Notes: generated from the sequence alone by a model not told the origin. 64,000 nt of DNA from Alphaproteobacteria bacterium (GCA_022819905.1 JAJEGJ010000008.1:36697-100696); one strand, 5' to 3'; shown: positions 17,390-27,045, counted from the stretch's first letter. Numbers and translations: made by a program.

Positions 17390-17410
17390 CGTTATATACG
17401 TTGGTATATA
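17390..17410 (+). promoter_or_regulatory. ModE-like inverted repeat upstream of moaA
   Basis: TATATAC (17393-17399) and GTATATA (17404-17410) are perfect 7-bp inverted arms around GTTG, preceded by CG to give CGTTATATA. From general knowledge, molybdate-responsive ModE sites are inverted TATATA-type half-sites, and E. coli moaA is ModE-controlled. Here the half-site spacing is about one base shorter than the consensus I recall. The site lies 28 nt upstream of the moaA start, in a GC-rich background where such AT clusters are rare. Confidence 0.45.
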
Positions 17411-17438
17411 GGTAAAGGGTTCACGCCCGGAGTCATCT

Positions 17439-18464
17439 ATGCCCACTGGTCTCACCATGCCCGGGGTCGCCCCCGTGGTCGACCCGTACGGTCGCGGTAT
17501 CACCTACCTCCGGGTATCGGTGACGGATCGTTGCGATTTTCGCTGTGTGTACTGCATGGCGGAAGACATGACGTTCCTCCCGAAGAAGGACGTGCTGTCG
17601 CTCGACGAAATCCGGCGACTGTGCGGCGTCTTCGTGTCGCTCGGCGTGCGCAAGCTGCGCCTGACCGGTGGCGAACCGCTCGTGCGGAAGAACGTGATGC
17701 AGCTCTTCGACGAGCTGGGCGCAATGCTGGGCGACGGCGGTCTCGAAGAGCTCACGCTCACCACGAACGGTTCCCAGCTCCGGCGCCATGCTGGGGCCCT
17801 CCACGCCGCCGGGGTTCGCCGGGTGAATGTCTCCCTGGACACACTTGACCCCGACCGGTTCGGCGAGATTACTCGATGGGGCCGTCTCGACCGGGTTCTC
17901 GACGGCATCGAGGCAGCCACGGAAGCGGGCCTGCACGTCAAGATCAACACCGTGGCGCTGAAGGGCGTCAACGAGGACGAAATCCCGGCGATGCTGGAGT
18001 GGTGCCACCATCGGGGGTTCGACTTCACGCTGATCGAGACGATGCCGATGGGTGATATCACCGGCGACCGGACCGACCAGTACCTGCCCCTGTCGATGGT
18101 GCGGGCTCGGTTGCGCGACATTTACGGCCTTGAAGAGATCGACTACCGGACCGGGGGACCGGCCCGTTATTTCCGGGCCGTGCGGACCGGGGGGCGGGTT
18201 GGCTTCATCACCCCGATGACCCACAATTTCTGCGAATCGTGCAACCGCGTTCGCCTGACGTGCACCGGGACGCTCTACATGTGCCTTGGGCAGGAAGACA
18301 GCGCCGATCTGCGCCAGGTCCTTCGCGCTACCGACGACGACGACGTGCTGCGCGCCGCCGTCACCGAGGCGATCGGCCGCAAGCCGCGGGGCCACGACTT
18401 CGTCATCAGCCGTCGCGAGCGCACCCCCTCCGTTTCCCGTCACATGAGCGTAACCGGCGGCTAG
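17439..18464 (+). CDS. moaA: GTP 3',8-cyclase MoaA (molybdenum cofactor biosynthesis)
   Basis: 341 aa. The radical-SAM cluster motif CDFRCVYC is at residues ~33-40, [11 protein letters not shown] follows, and the C-terminal cluster is [20 protein letters not shown]. The protein ends in the conserved Gly-Gly needed for activity. It converts GTP to 3',8-cyclo-GTP, the first step of molybdopterin synthesis, in the cytoplasm. CCGGAG lies 7 nt upstream of the ATG. A molybdopterin formate dehydrogenase (43.4-46.1 kb) in the window is one potential cofactor user. No other moa or moe gene is adjacent; nadK follows after 36 nt. Confidence 0.97.
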   Translation: MPTGLTMPGVAPVVDPYGRGITYLRVSVTDRCDFRCVYCMAEDMTFLPKKDVLSLDEIRRLCGVFVSLGVRKLRLTGGEPLVRKNVMQLFDELGAMLGDGGLEELTLTTNGSQLRRHAGALHAAGVRRVNVSLDTLDPDRFGEITRWGRLDRVLDGIEAATEAGLHVKINTVALKGVNEDEIPAMLEWCHHRGFDFTLIETMPMGDITGDRTDQYLPLSMVRARLRDIYGLEEIDYRTGGPARYFRAVRTGGRVGFITPMTHNFCESCNRVRLTCTGTLYMCLGQEDSADLRQVLRATDDDDVLRAAVTEAIGRKPRGHDFVISRRERTPSVSRHMSVTGG

Positions 18465-18500
18465 AGCCAAGTCGGCGCCGCGCCGTTACCCTTCCCCGCC

Positions 18501-19265
18501 ATGTCCGTTCCCATCGCGTTTGTCGCGGCCTCGACCGACGACGCCCAGTCGGCCTTGCGCACGCTGAGCCGCCGATACGACCACGTACCTCCGGCCGAAG
18601 CGAGCGTCGTCGTCGTCCTGGGCGGCGACGGGATGATGCTGAACGCGCTGTCGCAGTGGGGCCCCATGGGCAAACGGATCTACGGCATGAACCGGGGGAC
18701 GGTTGGCTTCCTGATGAATCGCTACCGTGAGGAGGGCCTCGGTGCCCGCCTGGACGCGGCCCAGCCCGCCGTCATCCATCCGCTGCGCATGGATGCGGTC
18801 ACCGCCGCCGGCGAGCGCCACACGGGGCTCGCGATCAACGAAGTCTCCCTGCTCCGCCAGACCCGGATGACAGCCCGCATCCGGATTCTGGTGGACGACC
18901 GCGAACGCCTTGCTGCGCTTTCCTGCGACGGCGTGCTGGTGTCCACGCCGGCGGGCAGCACGGCCTACAACCTGTCCGCCCAAGGGCCGATCCTGCCGCT
19001 CGGGACCCCGCTGCTTGCACTGACTCCGATCTGTCCGTTCAGGCCGCGGCGGTGGCGCGGCGCGCTGCTTCCCGAGCCGGCCACGGTCACCTTTGACGTA
19101 CTGGAGTCGGAGAAGCGGCCCGTCAGTGCATCGGCGAGTGAACTCGAGGTGCGGCATGTCCGCCAGGTCACTGTGACCGCGGACAGGTCGACGGAACTGA
19201 CTCTTCTGTTCGACCCCGAGCATCACCTCGAGGAGCGGATTCTCGCCGAACAGTTCATCCCCTGA
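18501..19265 (+). CDS. nadK: NAD kinase
   Basis: 254 aa, at the short end of the family. Motifs in order: [13 protein letters not shown] (GGDG phosphate loop, catalytic Asp), INEVSLLRQ (NE/D motif) and [21 protein letters not shown], the conserved substrate loop. It phosphorylates NAD to NADP using ATP or polyphosphate. It follows moaA by 36 nt on the same strand and converges with ybdK 6 nt downstream. The start ATG at 18501 gives a compact N-terminus without the extension found in many enterobacterial NadKs. Confidence 0.93.
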   Translation: MSVPIAFVAASTDDAQSALRTLSRRYDHVPPAEASVVVVLGGDGMMLNALSQWGPMGKRIYGMNRGTVGFLMNRYREEGLGARLDAAQPAVIHPLRMDAVTAAGERHTGLAINEVSLLRQTRMTARIRILVDDRERLAALSCDGVLVSTPAGSTAYNLSAQGPILPLGTPLLALTPICPFRPRRWRGALLPEPATVTFDVLESEKRPVSASASELEVRHVRQVTVTADRSTELTLLFDPEHHLEERILAEQFIP

Positions 19266-19271
19266 CGAACT

Positions 19272-20426
19272 TCAGGACTCGGAATCGGCCTCCGCGCCTC
19301 GGCGGGTCTCGGTCACGATGAGCTGTGCCACCGAGCGGAGCGCCTCCTCGATCCCTGCCCCGTCAAGGCGGCACAGCCGAAAGTGGTCAAGCTGGCGATC
19401 GGCGCTGCTGCCTTCGCGAACGATGTTTCGCACGTGCGCCACTTCGTTTTCACAGTCGAGCGCCGCCGCGTCTGCCGACAACATGTCCAGCAGTTCGTCG
19501 ACGTAATCCATGAGGTCAACGCGGGTACCGGACTCGAAGTCGGCCAGGAACGCCACCACGCCGTATCGCTGCGCCAGCCATCGGTTCTGCTGGATGATCT
19601 CGGGCGGGGGATCGACCGGCAGCGGCCCTGTACGGACGGCATCCAGGAGGTGCCGGACCAGACAGGTGTAGAGCGCCACGATCGATATGCCATCGTCGAC
19701 GTCGGGACACACGTCGGCGATTCGGAGTTCCAGCGTCGGGAACCGGACCGAAGGACGGAGGTCCCACCAGATCTCCGAACCATCCCTCACGAAATCGAGG
19801 CGACGGTAGTTGTCGACGATCCGATCGTAGTCCGCCCAGGACGAGAGAACCGGCGGCATGCCCGACCGGGGCAGCGCTGCCATGAGATTCATGCGGGACG
19901 ACTTGAATCCCGTGACATGGCCGCCGCTGAACGGAGACGATCCGGACAGCGTCAGGAAGAGCGGGAGATAGCTGCGCATCGCCGTCATCACCCGGACGCG
20001 TTCATCCGGCGTCCCGAAACCCGCGTGCACGTGCATCCCGCTTGCCAGCAGCTGCCGGATCACCGACTGGTACATGACCGCAAACTCCCGGTAGCGGTCC
20101 CGAGGCGTGACCGCCTGCGTCTCCCAGGCGGCAAACGGGTGCGTCGAGGAGGCCATCAGGCCGATTCCGTATTGGTCCGTGAGTTCCAGTACCGACCGCC
20201 GGATGGCCACGATGGCCTCCCGGACCTCCGAAACGGAATGGCAGACGAGCGAATTCAGCTCGATCTGGGAGCGCAGGAGTTCCGGCACCGCCCGACACAT
20301 GCCATCGAGCTCGGAGAAAGCCTTGAGCAGGCCGGGGTCCGGGTCCGCCACCAAATCGAGCGTCTCGCGGTCAACAAGAAAGAACTCCTCCTCGATACCG
20401 AGCGTGATCTCGGAGCCGGTGCTCAC
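19272..20426 (-). CDS. ybdK: Glutamate-cysteine ligase family 2 / carboxylate-amine ligase (YbdK-like)
   Basis: 384 aa, GTG start overlapping the mnmA stop as GTGA. LGIEEEFFLVD is the ATP-grasp-like GCS2 N-terminal signature; GMHVHAGFG and RPSVRFPTLELRIADVCPDV are the other family blocks. E. coli YbdK has weak gamma-glutamylcysteine ligase activity; alphaproteobacterial homologues are often annotated only as carboxylate-amine ligases. It could contribute to glutathione or another gamma-glutamyl product. Last gene of the minus-strand run hydrolase-mnmA-ybdK. Confidence 0.88.
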   Translation of the reverse strand: MSTGSEITLGIEEEFFLVDRETLDLVADPDPGLLKAFSELDGMCRAVPELLRSQIELNSLVCHSVSEVREAIVAIRRSVLELTDQYGIGLMASSTHPFAAWETQAVTPRDRYREFAVMYQSVIRQLLASGMHVHAGFGTPDERVRVMTAMRSYLPLFLTLSGSSPFSGGHVTGFKSSRMNLMAALPRSGMPPVLSSWADYDRIVDNYRRLDFVRDGSEIWWDLRPSVRFPTLELRIADVCPDVDDGISIVALYTCLVRHLLDAVRTGPLPVDPPPEIIQQNRWLAQRYGVVAFLADFESGTRVDLMDYVDELLDMLSADAAALDCENEVAHVRNIVREGSSADRQLDHFRLCRLDGAGIEEALRSVAQLIVTETRRGAEADSES

Positions 20427-21556
20427 GACGCACGGCCCTCATCCCATTCCCTCGCCCGCGGCCAGCTGGATCTCGGTTCGATCCAACCTCCCCCCAGAAC
20501 CCGTGAGCCTCGGTAGAACACCGCCGCCTGACCCGGAGCGACTGCCGGTTCGGGAGACTGGAACGACACCTCCGCCCGGCCCCCGGCCAACAGCCGGACG
20601 CGACCGCGAGTACCTCGATGGGTGGAACGCACCCGCAGCTGCACGTCGCTCAGCTCGGTTCCGGCCTCCGACGACTCGTCCGCGAGCCAGTTCACGTCGC
20701 GGACCGAAATGACGGACACCCCGAGCGACTCCTTGGGACCCACGACCACGCGCCGTTCAGTAGCGTCGATTCGGACCACGTAGATGGGCTGACCCGCGTC
20801 GGTGACCCCGAGACCGCGCCGCTGGCCGACCGTGAATCCAGTGATCCCGGCGTGCGTGCCCAGCACGCGGCCATCGATGTGCACGATGTCTCCCGCCGCA
20901 GCGGTATCCGGGCGCAGGCTGCGTACGATGTCGCGATAGTTGCCGTCAGGGACAAAACAGATGTCCTGGCTCTCCGGCTTCTCGGCCACGCCGACACCGG
21001 CCCGAGCCGCGGCCCGGCGCGTTTGTTCCTTGGAAAACCCCCCCAAGGGAAAGCGAAGCCGTTCGAGCTGTGTGCGGCCGGTGGCAAACAGGAAGTAGCT
21101 CTGGTCCTTTGACGCGTCGGCGGCCCGGTGGAGTTCGGGACCGCGCGCGCCCTCAACCCGCCTGACGTAGTGACCGGTCGCCATCCAGTCGGCGTCAAGC
21201 TCCATCGCCGTATCCAGCAGGTCACGGAACTTCACCCGCTGATTGCAGAGAATGCACGGCACGGGTGTCACGCCTTCGGCGTACCGGTCAGCGAAGTCCT
21301 GCATCACGCTGTCCTGAAACCGCTTCTCGTAGTCGAGCACGTAGTGCGGGATGCCAAGATGGTCGGCCACGCGACGCGCGTCGTACACGTCCTGGCCGGC
21401 GCAGCATGTCTTCGTACCGGCACTGCGGCTTCCCCGGCCGTACAGGTGCAGCGTAATGCCGACGACTTCGTGTCCCGCATCATGCAGCAGCGCCGCCACG
21501 ACCGAGCTGTCAACGCCACCGGACATTGCGACGACGACGCGGGAGCGGCGGTTCAT
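20423..21556 (-). CDS. mnmA: tRNA-specific 2-thiouridylase MnmA
   Basis: 377 aa. The PP-loop AMSGGVDSSV opens the protein at residues ~10-19. The catalytic Cys lies in PVPCILCNQRVKF and the second in KPESQDICFVPDGNY; ATGHYVRR is the tRNA-interaction block. The frame is open far upstream, but the ATG at 21556 overlaps the hydrolase stop as ATGA and gives the family N-terminus. It makes the 2-thio group of U34 in tRNA-Gln, -Lys and -Glu; a TTG tRNA-Gln substrate is 3 kb away. The C-terminal ~25 residues (Arg/Trp-rich) are longer than usual. Confidence 0.95.
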   Translation of the reverse strand: MNRRSRVVVAMSGGVDSSVVAALLHDAGHEVVGITLHLYGRGSRSAGTKTCCAGQDVYDARRVADHLGIPHYVLDYEKRFQDSVMQDFADRYAEGVTPVPCILCNQRVKFRDLLDTAMELDADWMATGHYVRRVEGARGPELHRAADASKDQSYFLFATGRTQLERLRFPLGGFSKEQTRRAAARAGVGVAEKPESQDICFVPDGNYRDIVRSLRPDTAAAGDIVHIDGRVLGTHAGITGFTVGQRRGLGVTDAGQPIYVVRIDATERRVVVGPKESLGVSVISVRDVNWLADESSEAGTELSDVQLRVRSTHRGTRGRVRLLAGGRAEVSFQSPEPAVAPGQAAVFYRGSRVLGGGWIEPRSSWPRAREWDEGRAS

Positions 21557-22518
21557 GCCGCGTGTCCGCTGGTGGACTTCTCGGCCATCCGCCGGCTGTG
21601 GAGCGCCTGCACCTCTGCGATCAGGTCGGGCGTGAAATCGGCACCCCACTCCGGCACGAAATGGCCAGCGTTGCCAATGGCCACCGGCGTGCCAAGTCCA
21701 CGAATCCGCCCGGCCAACGCGCGCATGGCGTCGGCAGGAATGATCGGATCGCGCATACCGGCGAGCAGCATCGCGAAGCCATCGAAGGTCTCGCTCCACC
21801 AGGTTTCCGCTGTCTGCGCCAACTCTGCACCCGGGTCCTTCTGCGACGTCGGGAAGAGCCGCGGCAGCGCCATGAGTGCCGCCTTGTACGAGGCGTCCGG
21901 AAAGGGCGCCTGATAGGCGTTGCACTGGGCGAGCGTCAAAATCCGGTTGGTCCGGGCCATCAACGACCGCACGTTCAGATCGGGCTCCGAGCGGGCGGTG
22001 GCCAGCCAGTTGTGATATCCGCCGGGAAGCGGCCGGGCTCCCGTGGCCAGCCACGTGTTGAAGCACACCAGACCGACGAACCGCTCCGGCATCGTGTGCG
22101 GGATCGTCAGGCCGAGCGTGCCGCCCCATTCGTGCACGACCAGGACGATTTCGCGCAGGTCGAGACGCTCGATCAGGTCGATCAGACTGGAGCGGAGCCC
22201 GTCGAACGAATAGGCCGCGGGATCCGCGGGCTTGTCGGACCGACCGAACCCCGGCAGGTCCGGAGCGACCACCCGGTGCCCCTGCCCCACGATTTCAGGA
22301 ATGATGTGTCGATAGAGATACGCCCACGTCGGATGGCCATGCAGCAGCAGGAACGTGAGCGCGTCGGAGGATCCGGCCCCTCCCTCGTCCACGTAATGCA
22401 TGCGGACCGGCCCGCAGCCGTCAAAGCCCGGCACGGCCTCGAGATAGTGCGGCGAGAACGGCCAGCCAGGGAGGTCCCGAAACCGGTCGTCCGCGGTGCG
22501 GAGGACCTCTATGGCCAT
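21553..22518 (-). CDS. Alpha/beta hydrolase, haloalkane-dehalogenase-like, with Glu at the nucleophile position
   Basis: 321 aa. Type-I haloalkane dehalogenase layout: LLHGHPTWAYLYRHIIP oxyanion/halide loop, APDLPGFGRSDKP, the nucleophile elbow VVHEWGGTLG at residue ~130, FNTWL in the cap, GMRDPIIP with the second acid, and NAGHFVPEWG with the catalytic His. The elbow normally carries Asp (HDWG). Here the codon is GAA (Glu), so dehalogenase activity is doubtful and a shifted mechanism or different chemistry is possible. The start ATG at 22518 matches the family; an open frame continues upstream without coding character. Its stop overlaps the mnmA start (ATGA). Confidence 0.82.
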   Translation of the reverse strand: MAIEVLRTADDRFRDLPGWPFSPHYLEAVPGFDGCGPVRMHYVDEGGAGSSDALTFLLLHGHPTWAYLYRHIIPEIVGQGHRVVAPDLPGFGRSDKPADPAAYSFDGLRSSLIDLIERLDLREIVLVVHEWGGTLGLTIPHTMPERFVGLVCFNTWLATGARPLPGGYHNWLATARSEPDLNVRSLMARTNRILTLAQCNAYQAPFPDASYKAALMALPRLFPTSQKDPGAELAQTAETWWSETFDGFAMLLAGMRDPIIPADAMRALAGRIRGLGTPVAIGNAGHFVPEWGADFTPDLIAEVQALHSRRMAEKSTSGHAA

Positions 22519-22606
22519 CGTCGCGACGACCCTGCCCGCGGCTGCCGCTCCGTCGGGACCGCGGGTCCGGTCCGGAGCGGCAGGCGGCTCTCGACCCTCG
22601 TAAGGC

Positions 22607-23974
22607 TCAGTCGAGGAGGACGCCAGGCAACCACAGAGCGATCTCCGGGAAGCCGATGACAAACCCGAGGCCCACCAGCTGCAGCGCAACGAACGGAATG
22701 ATGCCGCGGTAGACCATCTGGATCTTGACGCTCGGTGGCGCCACCCCCTTCAGATAGAAGAGCGCGAACCCGAACGGTGGCGTCAGGAACGACGTCTGCA
22801 AGTTCACGGCAATCAGCACGGCAACCCACGGGATCACCAGTCCGGCCGCAACGTGCGTCCCGAAGTCCAGCGTCTCCATGATCGGGGCGAACAGCGGCAG
22901 CACGATCAGCGTGATCTCGACCCAGTCGAAGAAGAAGCCCAGCAGGAACACCATCCCCATCATCAGGAACAGGATGCCCCACGACCCGAGCCCCATGTGC
23001 TCGACGAACGCGTGGATCAGGTCGTCTCCGCCCAGCGACCGGAAGACGTACGAAAACGCGGTCGCCCCGATGAAGATCCCGAAGATCATGGCGCAGGTCA
23101 GGCCGGTCCGCCCGACCACATCTTTCAGGACCGCCCTCGACAGCCGACGGTTGAACACCGCCAGGATGATGGAACCCAGCGCGCCAACCCCGGCGGCCTC
23201 CGTCGGTGTCGCGAAACCGGCAAAGATCGAGCCCAACACCAGGAAGATCAGGAAGATCGGCGGGATGAATGACCGCAGCACCATCCGCAGCAGTTCCGCC
23301 TGGCTTTCCGGACCTTCCGACGCCGGCAGCGGCGGCGCCAGCGTCGGATTGAGGCGCGTGCGGAAGAACAGATAGACGATGTACAGCGAGGCCAGGACCA
23401 GACCCGGGAAGACGGCTGCCACGAACAGCGTTCCAACCGAAATCGACAGCAGGTCCGCCATGATCACCAGCATGATCGACGGAGGAATGAGAATTCCCAG
23501 CGTCCCCGAAGCGCTGATGGTGCCCGTGGCCAGTGACGGGTGGTATTGGCGCTCGAGCATCACCGGCAGCGCGAGCAACGTCATCATCACGACCGAAGCG
23601 CCGATAATGCCGGTGGTGGCGGCCATGATGGTGCCCATGATCGTCACGGACATCGCCAGCCCGCCGGGCACGCGGCGGAGCAGGACCTGCAGGCAGTGCA
23701 GGAGGTCGTTGGCGACCCCGGACCGCTCCAGCATCGTGCCCATGAAAATGAACATCGGCACGGCGACGAGGATCAGGTTCTCGCAGACACCGCCCCAGAT
23801 TCGGGAAATGATGTTGAAGAACTCGATGAACGAAAACACGTCGGCCGCAAGGCCGAGGAAGCCGGAACCGAGGGCCACGCCGCCCAGCACGAACGCAACC
23901 GGAAACCCGCTGAACAGGAGCGATGCCAGCGCCAGGAACATCAGGACCGGCATCAGGGTGATGAGTGTGTCCAT
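22607..23974 (-). CDS. dctM: TRAP transporter large permease (DctM), second set
   Basis: 455 aa, strongly hydrophobic with ~12 helices. SASGTLGILIPPSIMLVIMADLL is the DctM hallmark loop, and FLLGFFFDWVEITLIVLPLF is another conserved segment. The start codon shares one base with the TAA of the small-permease gene (TAATG). It probably transports an organic or amino acid with Na+. Unlike the set at 13.9-16.8 kb, no substrate-binding gene is adjacent. Confidence 0.92.
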   Translation of the reverse strand: MDTLITLMPVLMFLALASLLFSGFPVAFVLGGVALGSGFLGLAADVFSFIEFFNIISRIWGGVCENLILVAVPMFIFMGTMLERSGVANDLLHCLQVLLRRVPGGLAMSVTIMGTIMAATTGIIGASVVMMTLLALPVMLERQYHPSLATGTISASGTLGILIPPSIMLVIMADLLSISVGTLFVAAVFPGLVLASLYIVYLFFRTRLNPTLAPPLPASEGPESQAELLRMVLRSFIPPIFLIFLVLGSIFAGFATPTEAAGVGALGSIILAVFNRRLSRAVLKDVVGRTGLTCAMIFGIFIGATAFSYVFRSLGGDDLIHAFVEHMGLGSWGILFLMMGMVFLLGFFFDWVEITLIVLPLFAPIMETLDFGTHVAAGLVIPWVAVLIAVNLQTSFLTPPFGFALFYLKGVAPPSVKIQMVYRGIIPFVALQLVGLGFVIGFPEIALWLPGVLLD

Positions 23975-24639
23975 TACTGCTCTCCCCTGATGGCCTGTGC
24001 TTCCTGGGCGGCCGCCGCACGGAGTTCCTCTTCCGGATTGCGGAGTTCGGGAAGCGACTTGGACAGTTCAAGCGCGGCCGCCGTCTGGCCGGTCTCGAGC
24101 AGCATGAGGTATGCGAGGTTCCTGAGAAGGACTGCCACGCCCGCAGCGAGCAGCAACAGCATTCCAAATGGCACGAACGACTTGATGATCCATCGATGGG
24201 ACAGACCGGTAAGGGCAGACGACACCTCATCCATGCTGAACGACCGCTGGGCGAAGTCGAGACCGAACCAGATCACGAGCGCGGCGTATGGAATCAGGAA
24301 CAGCGTGATGCCGGTGACTTCGAGCCGGGCCTTCCAGAGCTGAGAAAACCGTTCACGGACGACCTCGATCCGGACATGGGAGTTCCGCAAATAGCCGAAG
24401 CCCAGCGCCAGCAGGAACAACGCCGCATGGAGGTGCCATTCCATCTCCTGCAGTTTTGTCGAGCCGAGCACCAGGAAACGGCGTGTCACGATGTCAAAGA
24501 TGATGATGAAGATCAGGGGAATCGCCAGCCAAGACCCAACCATCCCGGCGAAGGTAAGCCCCCGGTCGAGTGCGCGGCTGAAGCGCACCAGCGGATGTCG
24601 CTCCGGCGCCTGGACGCTCCCAGAATTGTCCATGGACAT
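23974..24639 (-). CDS. dctQ: TRAP transporter small permease (DctQ), second set
   Basis: 221 aa. ATG 24639 follows AAGGAGA; a second ATG lies two codons later and the upstream open frame is rejected. Four hydrophobic helices are seen near residues 30-52, 65-85, 105-125 and 145-170, with the family motif GFGYLRNSHVRIEVVRERF in the second. A charged Ala/Glu-rich C-terminal tail of ~45 residues is longer than in typical DctQ and may be coiled coil. It partners the downstream large permease. First gene of the pair; no dctP precedes it. Confidence 0.88.
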   Translation of the reverse strand: MSMDNSGSVQAPERHPLVRFSRALDRGLTFAGMVGSWLAIPLIFIIIFDIVTRRFLVLGSTKLQEMEWHLHAALFLLALGFGYLRNSHVRIEVVRERFSQLWKARLEVTGITLFLIPYAALVIWFGLDFAQRSFSMDEVSSALTGLSHRWIIKSFVPFGMLLLLAAGVAVLLRNLAYLMLLETGQTAAALELSKSLPELRNPEEELRAAAAQEAQAIRGEQ

Positions 24640-25185
24640 AGGTATCGGGTCTCCTTCTGCGTAACCGGCAGGATCAGGGGATTCCGGCGAGGCCCGTAAC
24701 TTCGGAGCCGCTGGCGATGCCTTATATACCAGCTTGCCAAAGAGGAAGGGCGGTCTGCCCCCCCTTGCGTCAGTCCCCAACCGTCTCGATCGCGAGCGTC
24801 TCCAGTCCGGGAATGATACGAAGCCCTTCGGCGAATTCCGGCGAAGGACCAACCACCTCCATGCACTCGGCAGAATTACCGCGCAGCACGGAGGTCGATG
24901 ATCCGACGGCTCCCTCTACCCACCTTCGGCCGGGTCCCGGTTCCGGATCGGCAGCCAGGCATTCAAGCGCCGGGGACCTAACGTACCCCAAGAAGCGTTC
25001 GGAAAAGGCGGCCTCAACGACTGCGGAACAGATCGGCTGGCATTGAGATCGTCGTGTAACGAATGCTTAACAATGGCAGACTATGGAAGAATGGGGAGCG
25101 TGTGAAGCCCGACGACGGTCTCCTTCCCGAGCCAAGATGATGACAGCCCGACAATCAGTGCCGGGAAACCCCGCACACGCGCACC
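24640..25185. other. Intergenic region between divergent TRAP pair and PhoX-like gene
   Basis: 546 nt separating two divergently transcribed units. No substrate-binding gene, tRNA or plausible small gene is visible. Promoters for both units are expected, but I find no strong sigma70 match. The stretch immediately before 25186 lacks a clear purine-rich ribosome-binding site. Confidence 0.4.
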
Positions 25186-27045
25186 GTGGGTAAATCGAAC
25201 ATCCGTCCGCCGTTCCCCACGGACTTCGAGGTCTTGGTCCGCCGACGGCTCTCCCGACGCGGGTTCCTCGGCGGAGCCGCGGCGCTGGGTGCCACCGCCT
25301 TCGTGATGAATGCGGCACAGGCCAGGCCTGCACCGCCTGACTCGGCTCGTGGTCCCCTTCCATTCAGTTCGGTCGCCGCCAACACCCGTGACACCGTCAC
25401 CGTGCCCGAGGGCTACCGCTGGCATGTCGTCGTGCGATGGGCCGACCCGATGTGGTCAGACGGTCATCCGCTCGACCCGGTCACCGGCGGGACCGGGGCC
25501 AGCCAGGAGCGTGCGTTCGGTGACAACAACGACGGGATGGAGTTGTTCACGATCGGCCAACGGACACTCCTCGCGGTCAACAACGAGTACGTCAACCGCC
25601 ACATTCTGTTCGGAACGTCGGGTTCCGGGCTGCCCCGAACGGCCGACGACGTGCGCAAGAGCAAGGCAGCGCACGGTGTGTCGATCATCGAGGTCCGTCA
25701 GGACCATGGGATCTGGTCCGTTGTCCCGGACTCCCCCTACCACCGGCGGATCACCGCAGACACGCCCATGACGATCACGGGGCCCGCGCGCGGGCATCGC
25801 CTGCTGCGGACGGCGGCAGATCCTTCCGGTATCCGGAGCCTCGGTACCTGGAACAATTGCGGGAGCGGCAAGACCCCCTGGGGCACGTTCCTTACCTGCG
25901 AAGAGAACTTCCACTTTTACTTCGCATCGAGTGATCCCGAAGCGAAACTCCCCGATGCGCTCGCGCGTTATGGGGTCCGGGCGTCCGACCGCAACATCGG
26001 CTGGAGCGCCCACGACGAGCGCTTCGACGTCGCGAAACATCCCAATGAACCCAACCGCGTGGGCTACGTGGTGGAAATCGACCCGACCGACCCCGCTTCG
26101 ATTCCCAGGAAACGCACCGCGCTAGGCCGGTTCAAGCACGAAAATGCGGAACTGGTCGTGGCCGACTCCGGGCAGGTGGTGGTCTACATGGGTGACGACG
26201 AGCGGGGTGAGTTTCTCTACCGGTTCATCAGCGACGGCCACTACCGCGAAGGCGGGGACAACGCGGAACTGCTGGAAACGGGCACCCTGTTCGCAGCCCG
26301 GTTTGACGACGATGGTCGCGGCGCCTGGCTCCCACTCACCCCGGAAACCACCGGCCTCCCATCCCCCGCAGACATCTGCGTGCACACACGACAGGCGGCC
26401 TCCGCCGTCCGCGCAACGACCATGGATCGCCCTGAATGGGTAGCCGCGAACCCGACCGGGCCCGAGGTGTACTGCTGTCTCACGAACAACACGCTCCGCG
26501 GCAAGGAACCCAACAGCGGCGGCGACCCTACCCCGGTCAACGGCCCGAACCCGAGGGCGGAAAACCGCTACGGCCAGATCGTGCGATGGCGGCCAACGGG
26601 GGGCGACCACGCCTCCTCCACGTTCTCGTGGGACCTCTACGTGGTGGCGGGAAATCCGGCCGTCCATGCGGGTCCGAACGCAGGCTCATCCAACCTCACC
26701 ACGGAGAACATGTTCAATTCTCCCGACGGGCTGGCGTTCGACAGCACGGGGATGCTGTGGATCCAGACCGACGGGGCGTATTCGGACGAAGGCGACTTTG
26801 CCGGTCAGGGCAACAACCAGATGCTGCTGGGTCACCCTGCGACCGGCGAGATCCGACGCTTCCTGGTGGGTCCGAAGGAGTGCGAGGTCACCGGTGTGAC
26901 CTGGAGCGCCGACCGGAAGACCATGTTCGTCGGCATCCAGCACCCAGGTGAGCGGGGCGGCAGTCACTTTCCCGGCGGCGGCGATACGGTCCCCCGGTCG
27001 GCCGTGATCGCCATCACCCGTGACGACGGCGGGCGCATCGGCTGA
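25186..27045 (+). CDS. PhoX-like DUF839 protein, Tat-exported
   Basis: 619 aa, GTG start. A twin-arginine signal is evident (RRRLSRRGFLGGAAALGATAF, AxA cleavage near residue 47), so the protein folds in the cytoplasm and is exported. The body matches PF05787 (DUF839/PhoX): GDNNDGMELF near residue 108, LTCEENFHFYF, GRFKHENAELVV, VVVYMGDDERGEFLYRF and, late, SPDGLAFDSTGMLWIQTDG. PhoX enzymes are Ca/Fe-dependent alkaline phosphatases with a beta-propeller. Many family members are uncharacterised, so phosphatase function is inferred. No pho box was recognised upstream. Monocistronic. Confidence 0.85.
   Translation: MGKSNIRPPFPTDFEVLVRRRLSRRGFLGGAAALGATAFVMNAAQARPAPPDSARGPLPFSSVAANTRDTVTVPEGYRWHVVVRWADPMWSDGHPLDPVTGGTGASQERAFGDNNDGMELFTIGQRTLLAVNNEYVNRHILFGTSGSGLPRTADDVRKSKAAHGVSIIEVRQDHGIWSVVPDSPYHRRITADTPMTITGPARGHRLLRTAADPSGIRSLGTWNNCGSGKTPWGTFLTCEENFHFYFASSDPEAKLPDALARYGVRASDRNIGWSAHDERFDVAKHPNEPNRVGYVVEIDPTDPASIPRKRTALGRFKHENAELVVADSGQVVVYMGDDERGEFLYRFISDGHYREGGDNAELLETGTLFAARFDDDGRGAWLPLTPETTGLPSPADICVHTRQAASAVRATTMDRPEWVAANPTGPEVYCCLTNNTLRGKEPNSGGDPTPVNGPNPRAENRYGQIVRWRPTGGDHASSTFSWDLYVVAGNPAVHAGPNAGSSNLTTENMFNSPDGLAFDSTGMLWIQTDGAYSDEGDFAGQGNNQMLLGHPATGEIRRFLVGPKECEVTGVTWSADRKTMFVGIQHPGERGGSHFPGGGDTVPRSAVIAITRDDGGRIG

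Noticed and set aside
20423..22129. 568-codon minus-strand frame containing mnmA
   Set aside because: Its first half is an out-of-frame shadow of the alpha/beta hydrolase; the true mnmA start is at 21556 with an ATGA overlap.
24640..25185. Search for a missing TRAP binding protein or a riboswitch
   Set aside because: No signal-peptide ORF, DctP motif or recognisable aptamer structure was found in the region.
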